Shown: positions 9,037 through 17,821, numbered from the stretch's first letter. The stretch: 64,000 bases of DNA from Streptomyces clavuligerus (GCF_005519465.1 NZ_CP027858.1:5567001-5631000), one strand, 5' to 3'. Notes: generated by a model from the letters alone, not told the origin. Translations and numbers: made by a program.

Positions 9037-9203
9037 TGCCTCACCCCTTCAGTGTCGGCCCTGCCACGCCGCCGGGGCGTCCGTCCGGGCCGCTATTCGG
9101 GGATTACCGCCGAATGGGCGCACCTATGCGGTCCGGGCTCGGTGGAAACTCCGTGAGCACCCGTCGTATCCGCCCCATCACCTGCCGTGTCCGCCCGGCC
9201 GGT

Positions 9204-10301
9204 TCACGGGGCCGTGGTCCCGGCGGGGGCGGCGGGCCGGTCGCCGGTGAGGGTGCGGGCCGTCGCGCACACCAGGGTGACCACGGAGCCCGCCACCGCC
9301 CACGCGGCGAGGACCAGCAGCGGGCCCCCCACCGCATGGCCGTGGAAGTAGCTGATCGAACGGGCGGCGAAGGTGCCCGCGCCCGGTGGCAGGGCGGGTC
9401 CGATCGCGCTCCAGAACGGCGGCAGCATCGGCCAGGGGTAGGCACCGCCCGCGCTGGGGTTGCCGAGGACGACCACGAGCGCGATGGCCAGCCCGATCCC
9501 GACGATGCCGAGCAGCCCCTGGAGGGCGAGGGTGATCGCGCCGACCGTGAACACCAGCAGGGTGCCGAGGCCCCACAGCGGCGCGACGCCGCCCGGCAGC
9601 GCCTGAAGGACGGGACCGGCGATCACGGTGCCCAGCAGCCCGGCGGCGATCGAGTACAGCAGCAGCACCCCGAGCCGGATCAGGGCCCGGTGGATGTTGG
9701 CGGGCCGGGCCCCGGCGCTGATGGCGAGGACCGCGGCGCACAGATAGCCGCCCACGCACCAGCCGATGACCAGATAGAACGAGGAGAGTCCGCGCGCGTC
9801 CCCGGCGGCGTTGGGCACGACGTCGGTCACCCGGACCGTCCGCCCCTGCCGCTGTTCGGCGGCCCCGACGGCCCCGGCCAGCGCGTCGGCCAGGGAGGCG
9901 CCCGCCGCGCTCGCGACCAGCAGCCGGTCGGTGGTGCCCCGGGGGTCGACGATCAGGGCCCCGTCGACGTCCCGGTTCTCGATCTGCCGCCGGGCCTCCG
10001 CCTCGTCCGCCACGGCCCGGGGGTCGAGCGGATCGCCGGGCAGCGCGGCGAGCCCGCGCACGGTCCCGGCGGTGGTCAGCGGGTCCGGGGCGGCGACCGC
10101 CAGGGGCACCTCATGGGGCCTGGGCTCGTGGAAGGCGCCGATGTACGAGGTGATGAACGCGAGCTGGAGCAGCAGCACCCCGATGACGAGCAGGGCGGCC
10201 CGCACGCTCACCGCGTCCCTGACCTCGGCGAGAAAGCCGGTGGGCGCGGCGGGTCCGGCCGTGGAGGCGCCGTCCGGGGGGCCGTCCGATGTGCGCTTCA
10301 T
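9204..10301 (-). CDS. DUF3533 / ABC-2-like membrane protein
   Basis: 365 residues. One transmembrane helix near residues 33-52, then a ~110-residue extracytoplasmic domain (AVAAPDPLTTAGTVRGL, ENRDVDGALIVDP), then five or six helices to the C-terminus. This is the layout of the DUF3533/YhgE-Pip family related to ABC-2 permeases, some of which are phage receptors or export-associated proteins. No ATPase is adjacent. It precedes the alpha/beta hydrolase on the same strand with a 167-nt gap. Function is unknown; the topology and domain assignment are reasonably firm. Confidence 0.72.
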   Translation of the reverse strand: MKRTSDGPPDGASTAGPAAPTGFLAEVRDAVSVRAALLVIGVLLLQLAFITSYIGAFHEPRPHEVPLAVAAPDPLTTAGTVRGLAALPGDPLDPRAVADEAEARRQIENRDVDGALIVDPRGTTDRLLVASAAGASLADALAGAVGAAEQRQGRTVRVTDVVPNAAGDARGLSSFYLVIGWCVGGYLCAAVLAISAGARPANIHRALIRLGVLLLYSIAAGLLGTVIAGPVLQALPGGVAPLWGLGTLLVFTVGAITLALQGLLGIVGIGLAIALVVVLGNPSAGGAYPWPMLPPFWSAIGPALPPGAGTFAARSISYFHGHAVGGPLLVLAAWAVAGSVVTLVCATARTLTGDRPAAPAGTTAP

Positions 10302-10527
10302 GGCCCCACGCTCCGTGGCCCGGGGCCCGTACGCAGGCGGTACGCGGCCGAATGGCCGATGCGCCCGCCCCGGGCAGGGCGGGCGCGGACCGGGGGTCCG
10401 GCCGTGGTGGCGGACGGACCCCCGGCGGTCGGGGCACCCGGTGGCGACGGCACCGGGCGGTTGTGGCTCCGGGCGGTGCCGGTGCCGGGCCGGGGCGCGT
10501 TCGGGGAGTGAGCGCGCCCCGGCCCGG

Positions 10528-10580
10528 GGCGCGGGTCCGGCCGGGGGTGCGGGTCCGGCCGGGGGTGCGGTCCCTGGAGG
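10528..10580. repeat. short GC-rich tandem repeat
   Basis: About three imperfect copies of an 18-bp unit, GGGTGCGGGTCCGGCCGG, lie just downstream of the LPMO stop on the opposite side from its start. The block may fold as part of a terminator, but no clean hairpin with a T-run is visible. Confidence 0.5.
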
Positions 10581-10585
10581 CCGGG

Positions 10586-11563
10586 TCAGATGGCCGATCC
10601 GCCGGCCCGGCGGCGGGCGGAGGCGAACATCCCGGCCGCGCCGAGCGCGAGCGCCGCCGCACCGCCGATGGCGATGTACATGCTGGTGCTGTCGCCGCCG
10701 GTCTCGGCCAGGGCCTGCTCGCTCGTGGCGGCCAGCTCGGTGGTGTGCGCGACCTGCGTCTGCGGGGCGTTGCCGCCACCGGTCCGCTGGGCGACGTGCT
10801 CGGCGTTCGCCTTCTTCTCGGCCGCGGTGTCACCGCCGTGGCCGCCGTGGTCGACGGAGGAGTTGCCCGCGCCCTGCTCGATGGCGTTCTCGCTGGGGGC
10901 CTGGGCCGCCGGGGCCCCGGCCGGGGCCTTGCCGCCGAAGACCACGTCGGAGCAGGTGTAGAACGCCTCGGGGGAGTCCGAGCGCTGGAGGATCGAGTAG
11001 ATCAGATGACGGCCGGTCCGGTTCGGCACCTGGCCGTCGAAGACATAGGAGCCGTTCTCCAGCCGCGGGTCGGTGACCTTGGCGAAGGGCTGGGCCTCCA
11101 GGTCGGACCACTTCAGCGGCTTGGTCGGGTCGTACCCCTCGCGGGTGATGTACAGCTCCAGCGTGCCCCGGTGGGGGGCGGTGGCCCGCCAGCGGAAGGT
11201 CTTGCTGCCTGCGGCCATCGGGCTGGAGGGCCAGTCGGCGCGGGGCGCGTCGAGGCCCTTGTACTTGTCGCGGCCGACGCTGCACAGCTTGCCGTCGGGG
11301 ATGATCTGGCGGTGGCGGCCCGCGGCGTCGCCGATGTTCACCTCGTTCCAGTCGTACAGCGGCTGGGTGCCCCCGGCCGCGACCATAGCCTTGCAGGCGG
11401 CGGAGTCCGGGCTCTCCGGGCCCTCGGCGAAACACGCGGACACCCGGCTGACCGGGTCGAGCATCGAGCCGTGGGCTGCGGCGGGCGTCACGGTCAGCGC
11501 GGTCAGGGCGAGCGGGACGACACCCAGGGCGGCGGCGACGGCCGCCGTGCGGCGAGTGGTCAT
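10586..11563 (-). CDS. secreted AA10 lytic polysaccharide monooxygenase with LAETG wall anchor
   Basis: 325 residues. ATG at 11563 preceded by AAGGAGAG. A Sec signal peptide ends PAAA before His31, so His31 becomes the mature N-terminus, as the copper histidine brace requires; the second ligand is His131 in TAPHRG. The rest follows AA10 enzymes: SMLDPVSR, DWNEVNIGDA, HRQIIPDGKLCSVG, GRHLIYSILQRSD. AA10 enzymes oxidatively cleave chitin or cellulose. A Ala/Gly/Gln-rich linker leads to LAETG (285-289), a 20-residue hydrophobic segment and a basic tail, the signal for class E sortase. The enzyme should therefore be fixed to the wall and not released. No carbohydrate-binding module is present. 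Confidence 0.93.
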   Translation of the reverse strand: MTTRRTAAVAAALGVVPLALTALTVTPAAAHGSMLDPVSRVSACFAEGPESPDSAACKAMVAAGGTQPLYDWNEVNIGDAAGRHRQIIPDGKLCSVGRDKYKGLDAPRADWPSSPMAAGSKTFRWRATAPHRGTLELYITREGYDPTKPLKWSDLEAQPFAKVTDPRLENGSYVFDGQVPNRTGRHLIYSILQRSDSPEAFYTCSDVVFGGKAPAGAPAAQAPSENAIEQGAGNSSVDHGGHGGDTAAEKKANAEHVAQRTGGGNAPQTQVAHTTELAATSEQALAETGGDSTSMYIAIGGAAALALGAAGMFASARRRAGGSAI

Positions 11564-12504
11564 GGGAACTCTCCTTGATGAGTGGGGGGTTCCGGGGCCG
11601 GTCCGACAGCTCGCGCCGGACGTACGGACTCGTCGGCACTTGTTCGAACCAGCCCCGGTGAGCAGCAAGTTAGCTGTTCGAAACCGGGGAGTCGCCAGGG
11701 AGAGGGACCGGGGCGCGGTCCTTATCCTTGCCTTAAGGAAGCGCTAAGCGGCGGCTGAGGAAACCGTGGTGAGGACCGGCCGAGCCGTGGCGGGGAGCCT
11801 GTGGGACGTTCGCGAAGGTAACCGAGCGCACCGCTGTGACCTGCGGACGAGGCCCAGGGGGCGGGCGTACCGCCGGGGTGGACGTGCAGTGGTCAACCAT
11901 GTACGTGGAGCGCCCTCGCCCGTCCGGATGAACCGGTCGGGGCTGGTCTGTACCGGCTCGTCACCTTCCGGTGCGAGCGTGCGGAAAGCGTGCTTCCGGA
12001 TCGACCCGCCGGGCCCGTGGACGGGAGGGTCCGGGCCGCCAGGAGGGGAGACCCGGACCGGTCCGGCGGGAGTACGCGGGCGGCTTCCGGGGCGGTGGGG
12101 CATGGGCCCCAGGGCCGTCGCGCCGGGTTCGGCCAGGAGCGGGGCCTGCGGTTCCCGATCGAACGGACGGGGCGTCCGGGGCCGGGGTGGTGAGGGGGAG
12201 CCGACCGCGCCCGCACGGTGTCCGCACGGGCGCCGGAGCCCGGTGCGCCACCCGGCTCGCGCGCGGGTGGGGCCTGCGCGCGACCACGTCCGCGCGCACG
12301 CATCACCGGGTGATGGCCGGGGGAGGAACCAGGGGAGGGACCAGGGGAGGAATACGGTCAACTCCCGGCCCGCGCACTGGCCGAGTCCGATTCGGGCCTC
12401 GCCCGGGACCTGTAGCTTTGCCTCGTCAGCGGGACGATTACCAGCCGACGATCACACCCGGCCCCGGACCGGCACGACCGGTGGACCGAGCGAAGGAGTC
12501 ATCC
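11564..12504. other. gene-free stretch between LPMO and PPOX genes
   Basis: About 940 bp between divergent genes. Several open frames occur in all phases but their translations are Arg/Pro/Gly-rich with no family resemblance or ribosome-binding site. Visible structure: the TGTTCGAA pair near the left end, a CCTTAAGG palindrome within ccttgccttaaggaagcg near 11730, and the purine-rich direct repeat GGGGAGGAACCAGGGGAGGG near 12320-12345. Probably two promoter regions plus non-coding sequence. Confidence 0.5.
11641..11685. promoter_or_regulatory. paired TGTTCGAA(A)CC direct repeats upstream of LPMO
   Basis: TGTTCGAACC (11641-11650) and TGTTCGAAACC (11675-11685) lie in the same orientation 34 bp apart, about 80-120 bp upstream of the LPMO start. 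Each contains a TTCGAA palindrome. They could be operator sites for the LPMO gene. The classic chitinase-type TGGTCTAGACCA repeat is not seen. Confidence 0.4.
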
Positions 12505-12933
12505 GTGACCCTCACCCGTGAAGAGCGCCAGCAGTTCCTGGCGGAACCGCATATCGCGGCCCTGGCGGTGAACGCGGGAGACGACGGGCGGGCGCCGCTC
12601 ACGGTACCGGTCTGGTACCACTACGCCCCTGGCCGCGATGTCTGGATCATGACCGGTCTCGGTTCCCGGAAGGAGCGGCTCATCGCCCGGGCGGGCCGCT
12701 TCTCGCTGCTGGTCGACCGGGAGCGGCCCACCGTGCGCTATGTCTCCGTCGAGGGACCCGTGGTCGGCACCTGTCCGGCCACCCGTCGGCATGTGGCGGA
12801 GATCAGCGCCCGCTATCTTCCCGCCCGCAAAGTCGCCTCCTATGTCGAGTTCGTGGAGAAGGAGCTGGGCGACCAGGTGATCATCCAGATGCGGCCCCAG
12901 CGCTGGAACAGCGCCGACCTGGGGCCGGTCTGA
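12505..12933 (+). CDS. pyridoxamine 5'-phosphate oxidase-fold protein
   Basis: 142 residues from GTG 12505, with GAAGGAG 8 nt upstream. The split-barrel flavin-binding fold is recognisable: FLAEPHIAALAVNAGDDG, PLTVPVWYHYAPGRDVWIMT, SRKERLIARAGRFSLLVD, TVRYVSVEGPVV. Family members bind FMN, F420 or haem and reduce or oxidise small substrates. The length fits the short Streptomyces PPOX/F420 group. Neighbours give no pathway, so the substrate is unknown. Confidence 0.8.
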   Translation: MTLTREERQQFLAEPHIAALAVNAGDDGRAPLTVPVWYHYAPGRDVWIMTGLGSRKERLIARAGRFSLLVDRERPTVRYVSVEGPVVGTCPATRRHVAEISARYLPARKVASYVEFVEKELGDQVIIQMRPQRWNSADLGPV

Positions 12934-13084
12934 CCGGACCGCCCGTGCGGTGCCGGTGCCGGACCCGCGCCGGGTGCGCCGTGCCCACCCGCGCCGCCGT
13001 GCCCACCCGCGCCGGGCGCATCGCGCCGCCGTGCCCACCCGCGTCCACGGCCCGCGCCCGCCGCCCGTTAGGATGATCGTCAAG

Positions 13085-13158
13085 GCGGGGTCGTAGCACA
13101 GAGGCAGTGCGCCTACACGACATGGAGGAGGACGCCGGTTCGAATCCGGCCGCCCCGC
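13085..13158 (+). tRNA. atypical tRNA-like gene (apparent GAC/Val anticodon)
   Basis: D arm GCAC/GTGC (13096-13110), anticodon arm CCTAC/GGAGG (13112-13128) with one mismatch, 5-nt variable loop, and a perfect T arm GCCGG-TTCGAAT-CCGGC (13134-13150) make a cloverleaf. The acceptor GCGGGGT (13085-13091) pairs with GCCCCGC (13152-13158), but this leaves two extra bases before the usual U8-A9 and one after the T arm. The anticodon loop ACGACAT lacks U33 (C instead) and would read GAC. No CCA is encoded. Either a degenerate tRNA or a tRNA-like RNA. A TAGGAT -10-like box lies about 15 nt upstream. Confidence 0.5.
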
Positions 13159-13234
13159 CCCTCTCTCCTTCCTGGACGGGCCCCGGCTGTCGTGGCCCCG
13201 GGCCACGACGCCCCGCTGAGCGGCGGGCCGCCGC

Positions 13235-13924
13235 TCAGCCCCCGCCCACCAGCCGGTACCGCCGCTCCGGGCGGCCCGTGCCGCCGTAGCGCAGGCTCAC
13301 CTCGACCCGCCCGGTCTCCGCGAAGTACTCCAGGTACCGCCGCGCGCTCACCCGGGACAGCGACCCCGCCTCCGCGCACTCCGTCGCCGACAGATCCCCC
13401 CGGTGCTCCCGCAGAATCCGCTCCACCAGCTCGGCCGTGTGCGCCGCGAGCCCCTTGGGCAGCTCCCGCGAGCCCGGCGGCCGGGTGCCGAAGATCTGGT
13501 CCACGTCCTCCTGGCGGGCCTCGCCGAGGCGGTCGAACCGTGACCGCAGCGCCGCGACATGACGCAACTGCTCTTGGAGCGCCGACTGGTTGAACGGCTT
13601 GATCAGATAGTGCAGCGCCCCCGCCCGCAGCGCGGCCCGGACCAGCCCCGCGTCCCGGGCGGCCGTGATGAACAGGGCGTCCGCGCTCGGCCGCGCCGTG
13701 TCCAGCGCCTCGGCGGCCCGCAGCTCCCGTAGCACCATCAATCCATCCATATCGGGCAAATAGATATCGAGCAGCACCAGGTCGGGCCGCAGCCGCTCGG
13801 CCGCGCTCAGGGCCTCCGCACCGCTGTGCGCGACTCCGGCGACCCGGAACCCCGCCGTGGAGGCCACATAGCGGCTGTGCAGCTTGGCGACCATGAAGTC
13901 GTCGTCCACCACCAGCACGTTCAT
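13235..13924 (-). CDS. CitB/DcuR-type response regulator
   Basis: About 229 residues from ATG 13924 (a GTG 9 nt upstream is also possible). The receiver domain has the acidic pair VVDDDF, phosphoacceptor Asp in LVLLDIYLPDMDGL, Thr/Ser in LFITAARD and Lys in YLIKPF. The C-terminal DNA-binding part (~150-225), GDLSATECAEAGSLSRVSARRYLEYF, is the HTH of the CitT/DpiA/DcuR class that regulates C4-dicarboxylate and tricarboxylate uptake. It is divergent from tctCBA with a 127-bp shared promoter region, so it very probably controls that transporter. The sensor kinase normally paired with it is not adjacent. Confidence 0.88.
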   Translation of the reverse strand: MNVLVVDDDFMVAKLHSRYVASTAGFRVAGVAHSGAEALSAAERLRPDLVLLDIYLPDMDGLMVLRELRAAEALDTARPSADALFITAARDAGLVRAALRAGALHYLIKPFNQSALQEQLRHVAALRSRFDRLGEARQEDVDQIFGTRPPGSRELPKGLAAHTAELVERILREHRGDLSATECAEAGSLSRVSARRYLEYFAETGRVEVSLRYGGTGRPERRYRLVGGG

Positions 13925-13945
13925 CACGGGCACACGCTAAGGCGC

Positions 13946-13963
13946 GACCACAATGACCACAAC
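13946..13963. promoter_or_regulatory. tandem GACCACAAY repeat between regulator and tctC
   Basis: Two abutting 9-bp direct repeats, GACCACAAT and GACCACAAC, in the divergent promoter region. Direct repeats in this position are typical binding sites for dimeric response regulators, so this is the best candidate for the site of the CitB-type regulator. Confidence 0.45.
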
Positions 13964-14051
13964 GTCCGTTGATTCCGGAAGAGAGACACTTTCTTAACGC
14001 GCAGGCAACATGTGGGCCACTTCACATCACTTCCACCGAAAGGCGGCTCAC

Positions 14052-15035
14052 GTGCGATTGCGCACTCCCCTCGCCGTGCTCGGGGCGGCGTTGCTGGTGT
14101 TCGTGGGGCCGCCACTGCTGAGCGAAGGCGAAAGCTCCGACTCCGGTACCCGTATCCCCGGCCTGCGGATCATGGTCCCCAACACCCCCGGCGGCGGCTA
14201 CGACATCACCGCCCGCACCGCGGCCAAGAACGCGGAGGACGCCGACCTCACCTCCGACATCGAGGTCTTCAACCTCCCCGGAGCCGGCGGCACCGTCGGC
14301 CTCGCCCAGCTCGTCAACGAGCGCGGCAACGGCAAGCTGGCGATGTCCATGGGCCTCGGCGTCGTCGGCGCCGTCCACACCAACAAGGCGCCCAAGACCC
14401 TCGCCGACACCACCCCGATCGCCCGGCTCACCGAGGAGCAGGACATCGTGGTCGTGTCCAAGGACTCCCCGTACAAGTCCATCCAGGACCTCGTCACCGC
14501 CTGGAAGAAGAACCCCGGCAAGCTGCCCGTCGGCGGCGGCTCCTCGCCCGGCGGCCCCGACCACCTCGCCCCCATGCTGATGGCGCAGGCGGCGGGCATC
14601 GCCCCCAAGACCGTCAACTACATCCCCTTCGACGGCGGCGGCGAACTCCTCGCCTCCATCCTCGGCAACAAGGTCGCCTTCGGCGTCTCCGGCGTCGGCG
14701 AGTACCTCGACCAGATCAAGGCGGGGGAGCTGCGGCTGCTCGCGGTCACCGGACCCGAGCGGGTCCCCGGCCTGGACGCCCCCACCCTGCGTGAGGCGGG
14801 CATCGACACCGAGTTCACCAACTGGCGCGGCATCGTGGCGCCCCCCGGGCTCACCGACGCCGAGCGGGACAAGCTCGTCACCCTCGTCGAGAAGCTGCAC
14901 GCCTCCCCGCAGTGGAAGGAATCGCTGAAGAAGCACGGCTGGAACGACGCGTTCCTCACCGGCGAGAAATTCGGTGACTTCCTGGACGAGCAGGACAAGC
15001 GCGTGGACTCGGTGCTGAAGGAGCTGGGACTGTGA
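14052..15035 (+). CDS. tctC: tricarboxylate-binding protein TctC
   Basis: 327 residues from GTG 14052 (AAAGGCGG upstream). The N-terminal hydrophobic segment LRTPLAVLGAALLVFVGPPLL is an export signal or anchor; no lipobox Cys is evident. The Bug/TctC fold motifs are IMVPNTPGGGYDITART, NLPGAGGTVGLAQL, PIARLTEEQDIVVV and NWRGIVAPPGLT. TctC captures tricarboxylates outside the membrane and hands them to TctAB. First gene of an operon; its TGA overlaps the tctB GTG. Confidence 0.93.
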   Translation: MRLRTPLAVLGAALLVFVGPPLLSEGESSDSGTRIPGLRIMVPNTPGGGYDITARTAAKNAEDADLTSDIEVFNLPGAGGTVGLAQLVNERGNGKLAMSMGLGVVGAVHTNKAPKTLADTTPIARLTEEQDIVVVSKDSPYKSIQDLVTAWKKNPGKLPVGGGSSPGGPDHLAPMLMAQAAGIAPKTVNYIPFDGGGELLASILGNKVAFGVSGVGEYLDQIKAGELRLLAVTGPERVPGLDAPTLREAGIDTEFTNWRGIVAPPGLTDAERDKLVTLVEKLHASPQWKESLKKHGWNDAFLTGEKFGDFLDEQDKRVDSVLKELGL

Positions 15036-15592
15036 ACTCACAGGAGACGCCCGCCACCCCGACGGAGCAGACCTCGACCGGCCCCGGTGCCGCCTCCCGC
15101 GGCTCCTGGCTGCGCGAACGCTCCGAACTCGGCGTCGGCGTACTGCTCTTCGCCATCGGTGTGCTCGTCCTCGGCGACGCCCTCACCATGGACGTCGACA
15201 TCGCCCAGCGCGGCCCCGTCGGCCCCCGCACCGTCCCCATCGCGGTCGGCATCGGACTGCTGGTCATCGCCGTACTCCTCGCCGTCGACGTGCTGCGCGG
15301 CGGCCGCGGAGAGGCGGAGTCGGGCGAGGACATCGACCTGAGCGAGCCCAGCGACTGGCGCACCGTGCTGCTGCTCGCCGGAGTCTTCCTCGGCTTCGCG
15401 GTGCTGATCGGCCCGCTCGGCTTCCCCATCTCCGGAATGCTCCTCTTCTGGGGTGCCGCCTTCGCCCTCGGCAGCCGGAGCTTCGACCGCGATCCGCTGA
15501 TCGCCGCCACGCTCTCCCTGGTCACGTACTACCTCTTCAACAATCTGCTCGGCGTTCCGCTCCCCGGTGGCCCGCTGATGGGGGTGCTCTAG
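15032..15592 (+). CDS. tctB: small TctB membrane subunit
   Basis: 186 residues, with start overlapping the tctC stop by 4 nt. Four hydrophobic helices (about 34-54, 68-86, 113-140, 155-175) separated by a polar loop with ESGEDIDLSEPSDW match the small poorly conserved TctB subunit of the tripartite tricarboxylate transporter. A polar ~30-residue N-terminal extension rich in Thr and Ser precedes the first helix. It acts in the cytoplasmic membrane with TctA. Confidence 0.9.
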   Translation: MNSQETPATPTEQTSTGPGAASRGSWLRERSELGVGVLLFAIGVLVLGDALTMDVDIAQRGPVGPRTVPIAVGIGLLVIAVLLAVDVLRGGRGEAESGEDIDLSEPSDWRTVLLLAGVFLGFAVLIGPLGFPISGMLLFWGAAFALGSRSFDRDPLIAATLSLVTYYLFNNLLGVPLPGGPLMGVL

Positions 15593-15595
15593 CCG

Positions 15596-17089
15596 ATGGA
15601 CTCTCTCAACTCCCTGATCGACGGCTTCGGCACCGCGCTGACGCCGATCAACCTCCTCTGGGCGGTGATCGGTGTACTGCTCGGCACCGCGATCGGCGTC
15701 CTGCCCGGTATCGGTCCCGCGATGGCGGTGGCCCTGCTGCTGCCCGTGACCTACGGACTCGAACCGACCGGCGCGTTCATCATGTTCGCCGGTATCTACT
15801 ACGGGGCCATGTTCGGCGGCTCCACCACCTCGATCCTGCTCAACACCCCCGGTGAGAGCGCGGCCGTCGTCGCCGCGATCGAGGGCAACCCCATGGCGAA
15901 GTCCGGACGGGGCTCCCAGGCGCTCGCCGCCGCGGCCATAGGCCACTTCACCGGCGGTCTGATCGGCACCCTGCTGCTGGTCGCGCTCGCCCCGACCGTC
16001 GCCGAACTCGCCGTCGACATCGGCGCCCCCGACTACTTCGCCATCATGGTGCTCGCCTTCATCGCGGTCACCTCCGTCCTCGGCTCCTCCCGGATTCGCG
16101 GACTGGCCTCCCTGCTGATCGGTCTGACCATCGGCCTCATCGGGCTCGACTCGATGACCGGACAGCAGCGGCTCACCTTCGGCAACCTCCACCTCGCCGA
16201 CGGCGTGGACGTCGTCATCGTCGCCGTGGGCCTCTTCGCCATCGGCGAGGCGCTGTGGGTCGCCGCCCATCTGCGCCGGGGCGCCACCGCCCCCATCCCC
16301 GTCGGCCGCCCCTGGCTGGGCAAGGACGATGTCAAGCGCACCTGGAAGCCCTGGCTGCGCGGACCCTTCATCGGCTTCCCCTTCGGCGCCATCCCGGCGG
16401 GCGGCGCGGAGATCCCGACCTTCCTCTCCTATGTCACGGAGAAGCGGCTCTCGAAGAACAAGAAGGAGTTCGGCAAGGGCGCCATCGAGGGCGTGGCCGG
16501 ACCCGAGTCGGCGGCCTCCGCCTCCGCTTCGGGCACCCTGGTCTCGATGCTCACCCTCGGCCTGCCCACCACCGCCGTCGCCGCGGTGATGCTCGCCGCC
16601 TTCCAGCAGTACGGCATCCAGCCCGGACCGCTGCTGTTCGAGCGCGAGCCCGACCTGGTCTGGGGTCTGATCGCCTCGCTCTTCGTCGGCCTGGTGCTGC
16701 TGCTGGCGCTCAACCTGCCGCTCGCCCCCGTCTGGGCGAAGCTGCTGCGGATTCCGCGTCCCTATCTCTACGCGGGCATCCTCTTCTTCGCCGGTGTCGG
16801 CGCCTACGCGGTCGGCGGCGAAGCCCTGGACCTGGTCATCCTGCTCATCATCGGTCTGCTGGGCTTCGGGATGCGGCGGTACGGACTGCCCGTGCTGCCC
16901 GCCGTCATCGGTGTCATCCTCGGCCCGTCCGCCGAGCAGCAGCTCCGCCGGGCGCTCCAGATCAGTGACGGCAGCGTCACCGGCCTGGTCAACACGCCCT
17001 TCTCGGTGACGGTCTACGTGATCATCGCCATCCTGCTCGCCTGGCCCCTGCTGAAGAAGCTGGTGGTCCGGCGCCGTAGCCACTCCTGA
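15596..17089 (+). CDS. tctA: large TctA membrane subunit
   Basis: 497 residues, starting 3 nt after the tctB stop. Around 11-12 transmembrane helices and the family motifs [42 protein letters not shown] and [20 protein letters not shown] are present. It is the sodium-coupled permease subunit of the tripartite tricarboxylate transporter, taking up citrate or similar acids with TctB and TctC. A strong terminator hairpin follows 11 nt after the stop. Confidence 0.95.
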   Translation: MDSLNSLIDGFGTALTPINLLWAVIGVLLGTAIGVLPGIGPAMAVALLLPVTYGLEPTGAFIMFAGIYYGAMFGGSTTSILLNTPGESAAVVAAIEGNPMAKSGRGSQALAAAAIGHFTGGLIGTLLLVALAPTVAELAVDIGAPDYFAIMVLAFIAVTSVLGSSRIRGLASLLIGLTIGLIGLDSMTGQQRLTFGNLHLADGVDVVIVAVGLFAIGEALWVAAHLRRGATAPIPVGRPWLGKDDVKRTWKPWLRGPFIGFPFGAIPAGGAEIPTFLSYVTEKRLSKNKKEFGKGAIEGVAGPESAASASASGTLVSMLTLGLPTTAVAAVMLAAFQQYGIQPGPLLFEREPDLVWGLIASLFVGLVLLLALNLPLAPVWAKLLRIPRPYLYAGILFFAGVGAYAVGGEALDLVILLIIGLLGFGMRRYGLPVLPAVIGVILGPSAEQQLRRALQISDGSVTGLVNTPFSVTVYVIIAILLAWPLLKKLVVRRRSHS

Positions 17090-17100
17090 TAACCCCCCAC

Positions 17101-17140
17101 ACACCCTCCCCGCGGCCGCACCCGGTCGCGGGGAGGGTGT
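17101..17140. terminator. terminator hairpin after tctCBA
   Basis: Perfect 14-bp inverted repeat ACACCCTCCCCGCG (17101-17114) and its complement (17127-17140) with a 12-nt loop. It lies between convergent tctA and the DUF402 gene, so it can serve both. Confidence 0.8.
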
Positions 17141-17162
17141 TCTCCGTGCCGGACACCCGGCG

Positions 17163-17663
17163 TCAGCGGGCGCCGCCGGGCCGCTCCAGCAGCTCCCCGA
17201 GCCGTCCCGCCCGCACCAGGGCCTCCAGCTCGTCCAGCGCGGCCCGCGCCCGCCCGGCCGCCTCGGGGTCGCGCTCCGCGAGACCGCTCGCCGCGAACTC
17301 GTCCTCGTCCAGCCGCAGCACCGACGTGCCGTCGCCGGACACCCACAGATCCAGCTCCAGGTCCTCGGAGACCAGTTCCGCGCCGGTGAGCCGGGCGGGC
17401 AGGGCGATGTCGCAGTACCAGCCCTTCAGCGCCCCGTCCCCGGTGCGCACCTCCTTCACCGCGTACCAGCGGTCGCGCCAGAAGTGCTCGGTGAAGACGT
17501 CACCCGGCTCGAAGCGGACGAACCCGAGGTCGCGCACGGGGATCGTCCACGGGGCCCGTACCACGATGTGGGTGCCGTCGTCGGTCAGCAGGGCCGCCCG
17601 GTAGACGACCTTCTCCCGGCCCGCCTTGAGCAAGCGGACCGTCACCGTCGGCGGTGCTGTCAT
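17163..17663 (-). CDS. DUF402 domain protein
   Basis: 166 residues, ATG at 17663 with GGGAGG 8 nt upstream. DUF402 features: GDVFTEHFWRDRWYAVKEVR, GWYCDIALPAR and LELDLWVSGDG, then a helical C-terminus RARAALDELEAL. The family includes phosphatases that act on nucleoside tri- and diphosphates using Asp/Lys/Tyr clusters. Some members bind RNA. The specific substrate is unknown. Divergent from a GntR regulator; an 8-bp AGRAACGA repeat lies in the shared upstream region. Confidence 0.82.
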   Translation of the reverse strand: MTAPPTVTVRLLKAGREKVVYRAALLTDDGTHIVVRAPWTIPVRDLGFVRFEPGDVFTEHFWRDRWYAVKEVRTGDGALKGWYCDIALPARLTGAELVSEDLELDLWVSGDGTSVLRLDEDEFAASGLAERDPEAAGRARAALDELEALVRAGRLGELLERPGGAR

Positions 17664-17697
17664 CGTGAACCTCCCGGCACATCGGGGAAACGGGGAT

Positions 17698-17732
17698 CGA
17701 GGAAACGAAGAAACGAAGAAACGAAGGAACGG
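17698..17732. repeat. 8-bp tandem repeat AGRAACGA
   Basis: Four consecutive units of an 8-bp, A-rich motif (AGGAAACGA, AGAAACGA, AGAAACGA, AGGAACGG) in the divergent promoter between the DUF402 and GntR genes. Its base composition is strikingly unlike the flanks. It may be an operator array for the GntR protein or a slippage-prone microsatellite. Confidence 0.55.
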
Positions 17733-17821
17733 GGCAACGGGTGAACGCGCGGGCGGGGCCCGTGTCGCGCGGATCGCGGACCTTCCGCCGGACACCCGGC
17801 GGCTGGGGGAGAATCGGGGAC

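Noticed and set aside
13107..13289. Open frame across the tRNA-like gene and beyond
   Set aside because: It overlaps the tRNA arms, has no ribosome-binding site and is Pro/Arg-rich downstream; the RNA structure explains the sequence better.
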